A stretch of 64,000 nt of DNA. Source: Eudromia elegans. Its lineage: Eukaryota; Chordata; Aves; Tinamiformes; Tinamidae. The stretch covers positions 4,743,367 through 4,807,366 of the forward strand of contig PTEX01000015.1 of assembly GCA_003342815.1 (NCBI GenBank). The letters are read 5' to 3'. Every line of letters starts with the position of its first letter. Position 1 is the first letter of the stretch. The notes below the pieces were generated by a model. It ran no database searches, was not told where the DNA came from, and saw only the letters and a program-made list of their open reading frames with translations. This document shows, in pieces, positions 26,899 through 40,360 of the stretch. A program made the translations under genes and the position numbers.

Positions 26899-29297
26899 GA
26901 AAGCTTGTGCCCTCAATACAAATGCTCAGACCCTCCAGACCGCATGAACGAGAGCCTGCAACACACCCAGGTGCTGAGAAGGGCCGGGCTCTTCCTTCCC
27001 ATCAACATCTGCGGTGTTTGATGAGGTTGTCACTTAACCTGTGCCTCGGTACTAGTAACGTGAAGACTATATGTAGTCTTAAGAGCAATCCATGTTTAAC
27101 TTTGTTTGGATATATCCGGAAGGCTAGAGCTTTAACAGAAATTCCTCATTCCTTTAAAGTTAATTGGAGCCTTTCCACTGACTTCAATGTGGTCAGAATT
27201 TCTTTGCCAGACTTTAGCAGCATTGACTATCCAAATAAATAAAGCAAAGAAGATTTGGCTACAGAGGACTTATGCAAGATCTCACAGTCAGCAATAAAAT
27301 CTGAATCAGCTAATTCAGACACTGTTTCAAAACCAAAAATACAGGATGTTTTGATAACAGAAAGAGCAGTAGGTAAAGGGACTACAAGGAAATGGTGAGA
27401 AAGCTAATACATTTAGTCAGCTATTGTCAGAGTTGTGATATTTAAACTTTCACTATCTTTCATCTTTTACATTTTCATGAATATTCCTTTTATTACATTT
27501 AATTTTCTTGATGTTGAATTTCAACTTTGTTTTGGTTCATTTTGTTTTCAAGAAAACAGCTGGAAAAGGAGAAGAAGATTCTGAAGTTCAACATAGTTTT
27601 CATATGTTCTTAAGCAATTTTATCAAATCCACCAAGGCTTTTAATATTTTTTATTTCAAGTATTAATTCCTTGTACTGAAAGTTTTTTTGATTTAACTGT
27701 GCTTTTTTTTTCTAAAATGTCTATTCTGCTTGAGTTGGTCAGACTGCCTGAGGTTTAGAAAAAAAGAAAAAAAAAGCAAACACATAAACTACCTGAATCT
27801 AGCATTTTAGCTCAAGAGGGAATATTTTGAAGATTATGAGTTAAAATAGAGGATTTCAATTAACGCATTTTTATAAAATATAGAGTGCTAGCAACTTATC
27901 ATAAATGCCATATATATGAATGCACATATGTGCACACAAATATACTCATGCATATATGCATTTAGATATAAAAAAAAGTTGGAGAAGAAAATTAAAACAT
28001 TCTTTGTTTGACTATATGATTTTCCAGTCCTATAAGCTACAGTTAGTACACTGAACTTTAGTTAGATACCTAACGTTCTTGCTTATGGATCTAATGTAGT
28101 ATTTTTTGGATTCCTTTTCGAACCATCTGTTTTTCTTATTCTAATATATCATGCCATAATTTCATGTAATTATGGGCACCCAGTCTTCCAAGACAAACAG
28201 CTGACACCTGGAGACATATAAGGAATAACTCATAAGTTAAGGTTAGCTGCCCAACTCTGATTATAGTTACATTTTAAGTATATTCTATGGAGTTCAAGTT
28301 AAACCAAAAATGTTACTCAGTGGTTCTTGGATTCAGAAATAAACATACAATAGGCTAGACAGAGATTGTCAGCCTGTCATTACAATACTGGCTGTTAACA
28401 ACCACAATTAAGGGAGACTACATATCAATTATTATTTGTCTGGAACATGAACTTCCCTAAGCATGAAAGGAAGTGATGCAGCCTGTATTACTGTCTCTAC
28501 CCTTCAGCTAATTAGTACTGTTTTTAATGGCTTCATCTGCCCAGGATCAATTGTCTAATGGGGAACAGTTCTCTGTCAGTTAATAAGGTGAGGAACTGTA
28601 TAATGTAATTATGTCTGGCTCCAAAATAGTGCTTCAAACAACACTAAAGCAATCATGTGATGGAATAAATAGACTGATGCAGGACTGCCAGATAGTTCTG
28701 GAGCAAGCAGAATGTTCCAGTAAGGGTACAAATGCATGATACAAGAACGTGCAGTACACAGTAAGGGAAGTGTAGGACATCGTCTAAAAATGCTGGATGT
28801 TTAATTAAGAGAAGGAGCCAGTGGAAATATATAACTCTGGTGTTTAAAGAATATTAGTATAAGAAAGGGCTTATAATGTCAAAGGGAAGGGCTTTGTTTC
28901 CAAAAATACTTGCTGCAGAAATAAACTGCTTTGTGGTTGTGCTGCTTGGAAGAGAGCACATTTTAAACTTTCCATTCAGAAAATGCCAGCCAGTACTAAA
29001 CGAGTTGAAAAACAGCTTGATGATATATACTGCATTCGTCTCCAAATTACTAGATGTGAGCACTATATACTCACAAATATATCATACCTTGAATCCTGCA
29101 GGATAATTGGATGTTCTTTTGGTTAGCTTTAGAGAGTCTAGTAGGTCATTGCTCATCAGGGTGTAGGCATTGGACAACTCAGCACAGACCTACATGAAGC
29201 AGGAGGTGCAAAAACAGCTGTGTGATTTCAGACTTAACTTCCTTCTGCTACAATTGATCACCACGACTCACAGGCTAATTGGCATTGTTCTTGGCAT
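26899..29297. other. Non-coding DNA; degenerate old repeat word near 27165
   Basis: No gene is recognised. A 111-codon plus frame at 26907-27242 has no family features. At about 27165-27207 the text CCACTGACTTCAATGTGGTC resembles a widespread old sauropsid repeat built around TTGACTTCAATGG. A T-rich/A-rich patch surrounds 27700-27780. The remainder shows nothing I can name. Confidence 0.5.
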
Positions 29298-29370
29298 TAA
29301 GAAAAAGAAAAAGAAAAAGAAAAAGAAAAAGGAAAAAGAAAAAGGAAAAAGAAAGAGAAAGAGAAAGAGG
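29298..29370. repeat. GAAAAA hexamer microsatellite
   Basis: Five perfect GAAAAA units are followed by units interrupted by an extra G, then GAAAGA units. It encodes only lysine/arginine/glutamate low complexity in an overlapping frame, which is not a gene. Confidence 0.95.
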
Positions 29371-32300
29371 TTATGAGATTATGCCAATCTTTTATAAAAA
29401 CAAAAAGCAGACTAGCAGACTTTGTGATAAAGAAAATAAAGAAGCTTTGTAATTAAGCAAGCATAGATGTCATTGACTTGTCTGAGTACAAGAGGGAGGG
29501 GAAGATATCTGGTGAAAGCATTAGAGTAATACCCAAAACAGGTATTTTTTATTCCAGATCACGTTAGCTCATCTGCCTTCCTCAGTGATGTCTAGCTTTT
29601 CTCTGCTGTCTTTTTCATCATTCTTTCTACAAGAGGGAGAGATTACCCTCCCTGGGATAGGGAAGAACATTGAAAAGTAGAGAACAGAAAAAAATGACAA
29701 GTATGTTTAATAGGACTTCCTTTATAGAAAATGATTCTCTGAAACTCTTGAAGTCTGAACATTTGCTTACACATTCAAAAACACTAAAGGAAAATATCTA
29801 TAAAGATTACCTTTACTTCCACAGTTGGCTTAAGCTGTTTGAACATAAATCACAACATCTCAACACACGATTACTCGAATGATTTTTATATCCACCATGG
29901 GGAGAAAAAGTATTTCAGATCTTTAGATCTCAACAAACCCAAACTTTGCCAGGCAAACTCCACTATAACTCTCTTTGAACCTATTGCCTCTTGAAAGATC
30001 ATTAGTCATAGCACTAGAAATTAATGAATGTCTAGTCTTTTCTCCTCTTCTGAACATACTGAGAGGTTTGTGTCTCCCAGAAAACAATTTTAATAATTTG
30101 GACTGCAGAAATCCTATCAGGTTTTAGGTGTCTCCAGCCAAGCAGCCCTGCTTCTCACTGCACTGTGTAAGCAGAGCAGAGCCTTGAGGGATTGGTGGAC
30201 ACACATAGAGGGGATGAACAGTAGTCCATCATCACAACATAGAGAACATTTATGATATAGCATTGAAAAAAAAGGCATCTTTTTACAGAAATATTATGTA
30301 TATTGTGCATTTGTACTGGAGAAAACATAGCTCAGACTTGCTTTTAAAATGCTTAGCTATAACACATCGAAAAGAAAATTTTCTCTTACAGGTACAGTGT
30401 TGCAAGTGAATAGCTTAAGCTTTAACCTGCATTAGTCAGAACATATCAAACATAAAAACATTGAACAAGGACTGTAATAACTTAAAAAAAAAAAAGAGTT
30501 GATGATCATTGTTATGAGGCAGCTCTGTGCAGCTCCAGCTTTCAGAAAGAACAAGAACTTTGCATTCCTTGAACAGAACAGAACACAGCCAAAGAGAACA
30601 GAAGCACCAAAGGTTAAATGTGTGAGACAAAAAGGAGAAACAAATCCTTCTGTGCAAGTTACATCACTCAAGAATGGATACAATTTTCAGCAGATGGACT
30701 ATATTTACTTTCTATTTCCAGTTCACCTCACTTCCATCCAGCATTAGAAATTACTGTGGAAAGTAGAATTTGCATCCAGTAAGAGAGTAACAGCAGGTGT
30801 TGCAAAATTTCTCTTGATATCTTTAGGAAAAAGCACTGCAGCTGTGCTCTGTGTAGCTGTGACCATGAGGAACCCATGATGCAACAGAGGCCTCAGGTTT
30901 GAGAGGAACAGTGCAAGACTCATCAGTAATGAGGAAAGGTCTGGAACAGTCCGCATCTCTGGCAACACAGCAGACACTAATGCAGATGTGCACATCAAGG
31001 ATTTCTTCTTCAAAGTATATTATAGAGTAGAAACACATGACAGAAGCTCCAGAGCCTTAACTCCCAAAGGGAACTTTCTCACACATTGCTGTCAGAAAAA
31101 AAATTAACTGAGAAGGGCAAGGGCAATGGCTAAGTCTGGAGGTATTGCACAATTTTTGTTTCTATGAGGTACACCTCAAATACTCCTAGAAGTGAGAAAG
31201 GCTGTAGGAGTTTACAGAGTCAAGTGGGCAATGTCAGGAAGGAGCCACCACTGTTCTCCCATTGGCAAGTGGAGGATCCTGCCCAGGTGGTATGTTTATG
31301 TCGGTATTAGCACTATGTTTTTTGGGAGCAAAGCTGAAGTTTTTGAGGAGAAGCGGCCACCAAGTTAGTGCCCATAGAGGAGCAGAATATTGAATGATTA
31401 CCTATCACCTAACTCTGTATTCATGTCACACACTTTTCCTGTAAAAGTGATACTGGAGCCTACCTGTAATAACATGTATGGCAAAATCCTTGTTAAACCA
31501 CCAAAACTATGACTGAGCACTACTTGAGCTTCGTATAAAACCTGTGAGAGCAAACTGAGGGGTAATGTGTAGGTACAGGAACATTTCTGGTTGCAATTTG
31601 TCAGGACTGGCTGTGTTGCACTAAGAAGCATGAGATACTGAACTTGGCTTCTCTTATTCCTGAGTGTTGTGTTGCCCTAATTAACTCAGCAGGTATACTG
31701 GAGTCTATTTTAATAAAGATATTCAGAACCATTAGCTATGTGTAGGAAGATTCTTTCTCTGGTGTTCTGGTGTGTACAAAACATCTAAGTTTGCCTTGGT
31801 ATGGAATTGAAATCTTTTTTGGTTTGGTTTAGTTTATTTTTTGTTTGTTTATTTGTTTTTAATTCTCCTAGATTTCTAGAGAGGAATATTAATTCTGATT
31901 CATCATGTAGTCAAGCAGTAAACACTTCATATATTTACTACTTCTGTTTAAGGACTGATTGAATTAAGAATGAGGGATGAGCCATGAAATCTTCTGTGTG
32001 ACACTAGGCCAATGTGCACTATGCTTGTCTCTCTCCAACATTAAAGAAGTGTGCGCATGAAAGTGTTGTTGCTTCCTCAAAACATCTGGAGTTCTCTGTG
32101 CTGTCTTCTATCCTTCACACTCCACTTTTAAGGTGCTTCCCTGTAGCTGTTGCTAATATTACTACAGCATTTTTCTTTTTCTTGAGAATTCACTCCTGAA
32201 AGGAGGACCTTCCTGAAGAAACAATGTCTATAAACTCATTGAATTCAGCAAAGGTCCCAAAGTTTTATATTTGTATTATTTCACTTTAATGGAGGAAATA

Positions 32301-32684
32301 CTTTGGATGAAGTCACTCTGTCATCATTCCTATTTCCATATCTCAGTGAAAAGCTTTCTGTCAAGAGCATTTCCTAAGCTAGAACAATTTTCTACAAGCA
32401 CTGCAGACTAGCTACTGAATGTAATCTTAAAATCATGACTGGTGGCAATCAATTCAGTTTGCTAATTATGGTCCAATTCACAAAGGTATTTAAGAACTAA
32501 AGTGATAAAGTGCTGCTGAAATCAGTGGTTTATAAGTACTATTTTTTATTTAATCAGATGCTTAAGCAGATGTTTTTATTATTCCCCATACTTGTTTGAT
32601 TCAGTATCTGGCCAGAGTTCAGGCTTCTGTTTAAGTATGTTTCTGTGCCAGGCAGCACTTAACCCTAGAAATGACATAATCCTT
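29371..32684. other. Non-coding DNA
   Basis: No gene is recognised; the frames overlap on both strands (for example at 30430-31040) and none shows domains or codon bias. A G/T-rich run (GGTTTGGTTTAGTT and TTTGTTTGTTTATTTG) lies at about 31820-31860. I see no other structure. Confidence 0.55.
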
Positions 32685-32750
32685 GTCTTCGAATACATGA
32701 AAGGCAAATACAAAACGGAAGGGACCAATCTGTTCTCATGTCCAGGGATG
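32685..32750 (+). mobile_element. CR1-like LINE fragment, ORF2 C-terminal part
   Basis: The translated words VFEYMKGKYKTEGTNLFS (plus strand) resemble the CR1 ORF2 segment with the pattern FKY-KG-Y-EDG---LFS. The DNA words CGAATACATGAAAGGCAAAT and GGACCAATCTGTTCTC are the matching nucleotide traces. Both sides fade quickly, so only a short old fragment remains and subfamily assignment is not possible. Confidence 0.45.
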
Positions 32751-33759
32751 TTCTCCCTCCTTCCTTCAGTCAAATATCAAATATTAAGAACAAACTATTT
32801 GAGGACTAGATGGTAAAAGATCTGGAAACAAATCAAAAAGGAACTCACCATAGTTTCTCCTGTAAAAGCAAAATCAATAAAATATAGAGATAGAAAGAGT
32901 TCAAGATAATCTGGGATATTCCTCATTATTTTACGGCTTTAATGTAAGCTCTCAGACTGAATACTGCTTCTTAGTTTGTTTGTCAAGATGAAAAAATTGT
33001 AGCTGCCTAGCATAAAAATGTGAATGTTAATTATTGGCCTGGTAGGGGAAGGAAGGAAGGATGGCTCTCAACTGTCATGGTATCCCTGCAGGTTAGCAAT
33101 GCTTGAGCCCTACTCCTTTTAATGATGGTTGGCTGCTCCCCCTTTCTCGTCTCAAGTGCATGAGTTGAAAGCTTGCCTCTCTCCCAACCCTCCCTCCTTT
33201 GTGTCGGAGTGTGCATGGGAATAAAGCAGGGGTGGGGAAGGCTTTCAGCTGTAGCAGCATGCACAGGAGGAAGGGAACAACCCGTTGTCAGCAGGAGGTT
33301 GCCATGTCCTCCCCGGTCCGTCAGCAAAGTGTTCAATATCTTTCAAAACATCCATGCGATGCTTCTCATTGCTGCTCCCTACTCAAATCGTATGGCCTGC
33401 CCTTTCCCTATGGCCCTTTACCCCACCACGAACCTTTCTTCAACAAGAGATAAACTGAAAACTTTTTAATGAGGCTAAAGAAAGTCAATGATGAGGAATA
33501 AAATGTGTTTAGGCAGGATTTAGGTCCTATTACCATAAAACCTTTAGGTGGAACAACCAGACTCAGCAAGATCCAAGCTGTAAGTGATCTACACAGACGC
33601 ATGGATTCACAAATCTCTCCATGGGCCTTTGGAAGCTTAACAATTGCATGTAATTACTTAGATGTATAATTTACTTCTGCATAATTTATGCAGATATATT
33701 TTCAGCTATTTTGCCCAAATACAAAATAATAGTTTCATGATTACAGCATCATCTGGGGA
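32751..33759. other. Non-coding; GC-richer patch at 33031-33470
   Basis: The patch is richer in G+C than its surroundings and has three overlapping frames of 84-101 codons on opposite strands. They share no recognisable domain and their coexistence is explained by composition. It starts with GGGGAAGGAAGGAAGGATGG and later holds several CpG (GTCGGAG, CCCGTTG, CCCGGTCCGTC). It could be a non-coding RNA exon or regulatory element. The adjoining DNA shows no structure. Confidence 0.45.
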
Positions 33760-33960
33760 CATCAAAGCACTCCACCATTATGATTCACATCCACATTAAC
33801 GATAATGCACAAGACAAATGTGAATCTTTATTAGGTTAATTCTGTTTTGCCCATTTTGCAGATGAGTAACTGGGAGCACAGAGAGGTTAAGTGATTTGCC
33901 CCAGGTCACAGAGAGAAATCTGCAAGTAAAAACAATGTGTGAGTATGGCCTAAGAGCAAT
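33760..33960 (-). repeat. MIR-type SINE remnant (CORE region, minus strand)
   Basis: The plus-strand text at 33851-33912 follows the antisense MIR core almost word for word: CCATTTTGCAGATGAG, then GCACAGAGAGGTTAAGTGAT, then TTGCCCCAGGTCACAGAG. Upstream, AAAGCACTCCACCATTATGA loosely matches the expected AAAGC-CTT-ACAT-ATTA stretch, so the element probably covers about 200 bases. MIR-like copies occur in birds and reptiles at low number and are very old. A sharply preserved core in a diverged copy may reflect selection. Confidence 0.6.
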
Positions 33961-36900
33961 GTAGATTACAATTAAACAATAAGGTATTTAATAGTAAACA
34001 AATTCTAAAGATTAAGGCTTTGTACCCCAACTAAGTATGGATTTAACAGCTAATCTTGCATTCTTCATAAATTTTAAACTCTCTGATCACTGTATAATTC
34101 TGGGTAGTGGAAAGGGAAAAAAAAAGTTTTCCTTCTCTCCCCTCAAATCAAATAAATATAGAAAAAGTGTTGCTGAAGTTGCAGCAGAGATTAAATGGTT
34201 TGTCCTAAAGTGACATCATTTTTCTTCTGCAGTACCTTCTCTCACTGTCCTTGAGAAATAGCTACAAGAGTAAAAAACAAAAGGAAATATTTGCTCTTTG
34301 AATAAAACACTGAATTCTCTGTATGTGAGCTCTCAATAGTAAGGTGGATACACTTAACTAAATTATTTTTAATTTAAGAGTAAGAAATAAATTGTTCACT
34401 ATGACTTCCCCCAACATGGCTGTTTTTATTAAATGTATCTATAACCAAAATATTGTGAAAAAAAGACGTACAGTATTTTCAAAGCAAACTTTAAAACACA
34501 CTAAAAATATTGAAAGCTAATATGAGTAGGCAAAAATGCAGATGGCTCATAGACATGAAACAACATTTTTTTCCATATTTGTATTTGTTTTTCCTTCAAG
34601 GATGCAAAGTTAAGCCAAGTTTCTATCTTCAGCCATTTACGCGAGCACAAAATTTAAATGAACCCACATGCTCCATAAAACTGTAAAATAGTTAACTGTG
34701 CTCGGTTGTTTCATTTGAGGCTGACCTTGTAAATTTTCAGTCACGAGAGAGTTAGGAGCACAGAAACGTCCACTGCTCAGTGAAAGTTAATATTTATGAT
34801 CCATTAGAAGCAGAAATACATACAGGGAACAGGCAATAACTCCTATATTTAAATTATCTAAAATGTCCCACTGGATACTTGGAACTTTGTCGTAACTTGA
34901 AGCAAACTTCTTGTCATTTAGTAGGGAGGGGCAAAAAAAAAAAAAAAAGTGATCAGGAAAGTTCCTGCTTTTTCTTTCTCAGGGACCCATTCAGATTCAG
35001 TGGTGCTGCAGCACTGAGAACTGTCACAGTCTTTCTCTGACTACACAGGTGACAGAAAACTTAGCAACATGCCAGAAAAGTCAAATATATTGCTTGACAC
35101 AGGACTGAGAGAAGCTAGCTGCCAGCACAAGGTTTATTTCTTAATGCTCTCCTTACCTCTACTATTGTAATGCCAAAAGGATCAAATTCTAGAATTTCCT
35201 ATCAACGTTTTAACATTATTTCTATGTGCAATTTAACGGTCATCTATAACTCAGTATTGAAAATTTCTGGCCTCATGTGACTTCAAAATTAACCACTTTG
35301 ACATGTCATTGGTACGCTGTAACGTTCACTAGGATTTGGGAATTCAGTTCGGCAATGAGAAGGTAGAGAGCAGGATCCCTCAGAGTGACATGTTTAAAAG
35401 GTTTTGTCTAAATGATTCTTCCAGATAATGTTTTCTTTAGATAAATATGTTCTTTCCCAGAGGGACTAGGTGTCAGACAGATCTTATCCACACCATCATC
35501 AGAAGTTATTCCCTTCTGACAAGCCAAGCATCAGCTGGCCAACTTTGCCTCATATTGGAATATGAATTTTCAACAAAAAGTCCCCCTGTCAACAAAGGAA
35601 GGACTTTTTGTCACAAGATTACAGAATAATAGTCTCATTCATCAAGAAATACTGAACAGTTCAGCGATATACTCCAGTTCTGCCATGTTGTTTTTCTTGT
35701 ATCTCATTTTCATATCTAAGACAAGTTCAGCTTCCTCTGATTCACTGAGTGCAGATTTGCAAAAAGGGAATGACTTTTTATCTTCCCAATCGTCTTTCCG
35801 GCTTAACTAGAGGAGGATGCTTAGAAAAGCATTCCTGTGCAAACAGTCCAATATTTTTGTCAGCTTTATGTCTGGAGCTTGAAACACTGAAGGTTAATAA
35901 TGCTTTCTAGGTACCTGGGATGTCCATTCTAGAAGCAATATATGGAAGACTGAACTTTCCCATTTCAATATATACTTGTGAACTTGTTGTAAAATTAGTA
36001 ACGTTATTAAGGTAGCTGACTCATATTTAAAACTAAGCTAAGTAATCAATTTCATTACCTTTGAAATCAGTAATAGCTCACTTCATATCCTTTTATTTGG
36101 CTACTAATTTCCTTGAAAAAGTGAGTTAATAAGCCTAGTGTCAACATCATTTTAGAAATATTCCTGTTTGAATTACGAAAGTGTTATATTGAATTTTAAA
36201 AAAGGAACTTACCAAAACAGAAATATGAAATGATTAGATGACATCAACATTGTACATTCTGTAAAATTATTCTATTCAAAATTCATAGATAATTTTTAAA
36301 AGCAGAAAATCATTACTTTTTATGCATAGAGATTAGCTTACAGAAAAAACATTTATTCCTAGGTTTTGGGTGATATATTTTCATTTCTTGCTAGGTGATG
36401 AAATAAAAATTTCAATGTATCAGTTAGTTTCATAGCTGGTTTCATAGTTTCATAGATTCCTCTGATTGAGTATTTTTTGCAAGAAGCATACCACATCTAG
36501 CAGAGTACCAAACAAGCAGACCTAAAATTTGCCCCGTATTTAGCCAGGAGCTAAACAAAGTGAAAAGAATTCTGTTCACAGCACATAGTCCAGATTTAGT
36601 TTGGATGAGAATGTGTATGTATAAACTACATGAAGAGTTGTTCAAAATTATATATCCTAGTGAGAACTCTGTATATTTCCATGCCTTTCTGTGAAATGAT
36701 GATGGATTTTATACTTATATAATGAACCCTGAAGATTTTGACAATTTCATTGAAAAAAAAAAGAAAGAATTGAACATTTCACAAAGACAAGTGCTTGCAA
36801 AATTTCTATTCCTAACTGAAAACCATGCACAGACTTGCTTTGTCACAGGTGAAGCCAGGCAATATCCAGGTATTGTTTTGTTCTTTTATCTCTAGAGGTT

Positions 36901-39332
36901 GTCTGGACAAGGATTTTGGACCAGTCCTTTCACTCTTTTACATATGGGATTTTCTTGCCTTTAATGAACATCAGAGTACTAGAATACAATCGTATGAACC
37001 ACGTATTCACTTTCATTATTGAAGGCCTTCTAGGTCTGATTTTGTGGCAAACATAAAGCAGCTTACTGAAGCTGGAGGTATATTGGTCCATATCAGTTGC
37101 AAATTTGGTCTCAAATGTTTAGTGAAGGCACTATTAATAATTAGTATAGAATTTTATGCATTCTTGGCAGCTCTTCATTTGAAATACCTTTACAACAGAA
37201 TTTAATAAAGCAACGTACAAAGGCAGAAACACAGATTAAACAGTGAAAACTGGTTATGAATGCAAGCAAGAGAAGTCAAGTCATTCTCATTTTTCTCCAA
37301 CAGCAAAAACTGATTAACAGCAGCTGTTATCAAAGAGTCATCAGTTTGGGGGATCTTTGCCAGGTCTTTAAGACACATATAAATGCCATATAAATATATG
37401 AAGCAAAACATGAATTGGAGTATGACATTCAGACTCTAACAATAGCATTGCACTCTGCTATACCTGAGTTGGAAATATCAGATTTTGCCACTTTAAAAAG
37501 TGGCAAATAAAACGTTTAGAAGTCTACAGTTTCAAATCAAGGTGCACAGATATTCAATTCAGAGGGAAAAATAAAAAGAAAGGAAAGAATTAGGTATATA
37601 GGTATCACTGAAACTGAACTTGTTATACTAATGTTAGGGTATGAATATAGACTATTTCTTATTAAAGTTTAAAATGAATCTATGTTTATGTATCATTTTT
37701 ACATTAAAAATACATTAAAACAATATTCTACTTTACATTGCAATATTGTATATAATAATAATACAAGTAGTATGTAAGTATCAAAGAATAAGGTTCTCCT
37801 CACAAGTTATTTATGCCTGCAACAAGTTTTGAGATCACATTGTTATATGCAGTAAAAGTATCCTATGGTCCCCGTTTAATTCCTAGAGAAACCTGTCAGA
37901 GGTAAAAGATGTGCTACAAAAGGGAAAAAAAGTAAAGAACATGTCTATTATCAATTTAATGATAGGACAGACATTCTCTTCAAAGTTTTCCCTGTTACGA
38001 AGCCTCACCAGTGAATAAAAGTATCTAATGTATTATTCAGATAAAGGCCTCTGAACCTTAGACAGAAGGAAATCCATACCGCCTTACATTGCTTTATTAA
38101 GTCTATATTAAGGGCTCCATTACTTTAAAGAAACTGTTTAAGTAACATTAAGGCTATGACCCAAACTGATAAAAGTAAGGAAATACAGATAGTTGAATTT
38201 CCATCTTTAAAATATGCTGCTGTGGGAAGAAAAAGGAACAATGGTGTATGAGAATGTGCTTCTCATCTTGGTCTGAGAGAAATACTTGGGACAAAAAATA
38301 TATTAAAAAAACACAGCCTTAATCTTCTCCACCTGGCATTCAGCTGATTCCAAATAAAAACTGTTTAAAGTTTATCTGTCTTCCCACCACCTCACACTGT
38401 GGTCACCTGTAGCTGTAGAAGCAAGTTTTCAAGTAGCAGCAGAGATATCAGACAATTCCTTCCCTCACTGCAACAGCAATAGTTACAATAAAGGACCCAA
38501 TTACATCTGCCAGGACTGTATGTAAAACACAGTAGCTCTCATGGATTTCCAAGGGGTCTCTGCCCATGACTGTAAAGAGAAATCTCTAGAGAGTAAAAGA
38601 AGTCTCCCTACCTTCTCTTCCTTTTACACTGGGGAGAAAGGGAGAAGAAGCTATAAGGGGAGAGGAATAAGATCAAAAGCAACAAGAGTGATGGTTTGCA
38701 AAGTGGGCATTATCATACAGGAAAGGGGAACACTGTTAAACAAGAATTTCTTATCTGTATCTCCTACTCCAGATATAAAATTAATTAACTGGTTTTTGGG
38801 GGCACTATTATATTGTATGAATTTTAGCACAATTCTCATAGGTAGTGACATTGGATGCCTAAATCTTGTCTTTTAAAGATTATATTAAAACTGAGTGAAA
38901 CTATAACTCAGTGGAAGGCAATACCAACATCACTTTATTTTGCCTGAAGTACAGTTACATTCTTTCTCTCTGCTGTTGTAAGTATTAATATGACTTCCAA
39001 ATCAATATTTAAAATGTATCTAAACCCCTTGCTAACATGCAAAACATTTGAGTGCATGCTTATGGCTAGGAGGACTTTTATATCTATTCCCTCAATAGTC
39101 AAATACGAGTTCTTGTCATAAAATTTGGCTTTTTTGTTGTGTTGACACTGCATGTCTTCATTTTTTACCTCCCATATGAAGCTTCCCTATCATGTGTACA
39201 AGAAAAGCAGAAAAGTTAAAATCCTTTACTGCGGCAAATAGGACAGCTTGTATCAGACTGGATTCTCCATACGATCACACACACAAGGACACTGCCTTCT
39301 TTATAACCACGTTACTTCTGCTGCACTGTTTT
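33961..39332. other. Non-coding AT-rich DNA
   Basis: No gene is recognised. The segment contains an A16 run at 34933-34948, tandem TTTCATAG words at about 36427-36452 and a short A-rich run at 36750-36770. The 111-codon plus frame at 38541-38876 lies in purine-rich DNA and has no domain. Repeat content is otherwise nil to the eye. Confidence 0.6.
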
Positions 39333-39983
39333 GCCTATGCCCCAGTACAGGCTGGAGGCTGAAGGACATGGAAGTCCTGGTGGACTGCAGACTGACCATG
39401 AGCCAGCAATATGGCCTACGTTAGGAAAAACATTGCCAGCAGGTTGAAGGAGCGGATCCTCCCACTTCACGCAACCTTAGTGAGAGCTCAGGGAGTGCTG
39501 AGTCCAGTGCTGGGCTCCCCAGTACAGGACGGGCATGCAGCTAATAGAGAGAGTCCAGTTTAGGGCTATAAAGATGCTTGGGGGACTGCAGCATCTCTCC
39601 TGGGCAGAAAGGCCAAGGAAGATGGACCTGTTTAGCCTGGAAAAGAGAAGGCTGTGCACATATCTTAAGGGAGAGTGGCAAGAGGATGAGGCAAGACTCT
39701 TTTCATCGGTGGCCAGCAACAGGAGACCACCTGACAAGAGGCAATGAGCACAAACTGAAACACAGAAAGCCCTGCCTGAATCTGATGAAAACTTCTTGAC
39801 TGTTGGGGTGACAGAGCCCTGGAACAGGTTGCCCAAAAAAGTTGTGGAGTCTCCTCTGGAGAAATCCAAAACCTGCCTGGATGTGATCTTGTACAACACA
39901 CTCTGGGTGGCCCTGCTTGTGCAAGGGTTTGGACTAGGTGATGTTCAAAGATTCTTTCCAAAAGCAATCATTCTGTGATTGTG
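39333..39983 (+). mobile_element. CR1 LINE, 5'-truncated, with internal deletions
   Basis: The plus-strand copy begins in the ORF2 connection region (CCAGTACAGGCTGGAGGCT, then GTCCTGGTGGACTGCAGACT and CCATGAGCCAGCAATATGG). It continues through GGGCTCCCCAGTACAGGA and CTGTTTAGCCTGGAAAAGAG, and ends with ATTCTGTGATTGTG at 39970-39983, the CR1 3' terminal repeat. Compared with the usual CR1 layout, bases are missing after GGCTGGAGGCT (about 39361) and again after TATGGCC (about 39416), so the frame is destroyed. Small frames of 60-73 codons remain. Its 3' end differs from the copies at 14011 and 40361, so it is a different subfamily. Confidence 0.93.
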
Positions 39984-40360
39984 TTCCAGAATTTATCAGT
40001 GATTTTTTAAATTGATTTCTGACCTTTTAAAATGTTTTATATCATTAGTGTATATATACATAAATGGCTTTTTTGATAAAAAATCAGAGACCAATGTCAC
40101 AAACTGTGAACAGAAAAGTTCCCGTTCTTTGAATTCCTGGCTGTGAAAAATAATCACAGCAAAGCTAAATTTAAAAATGAGCATCAATAGGCACAGCTGC
40201 TTAACCACGGTAGTTGTTACAGTTGGTCTTCTCTAGCACCTCAGATGAAGACTGACTGACTTTCTGAAAGGTAAGTTTGGCCCAGTTTAAGATTTAAACC
40301 ACAGACAGGCTTAAGTGGATAAAAGTGAGCAAACTGCTGTATTTATATAGGGTCAGATTC
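39984..40360. other. Spacer between two opposed CR1 copies
   Basis: This is 377 bases of AT-rich DNA with no gene. It separates the 3' ends of a plus and a minus CR1 copy, so the two tails face each other and their ORF2 remnants form an imperfect inverted repeat around this spacer. Confidence 0.7.

Noticed and set aside
26907..27242. 111-codon plus-strand frame
   Set aside because: No family resemblance; it runs through the CpG-bearing patch and an old repeat trace.
38541..38876. 111-codon plus-strand frame
   Set aside because: Purine-rich composition, no domain, and no sign of exon boundaries.
39477..39899. 140-codon minus-strand frame
   Set aside because: Antisense shadow of the plus-strand CR1 copy at 39333-39983.
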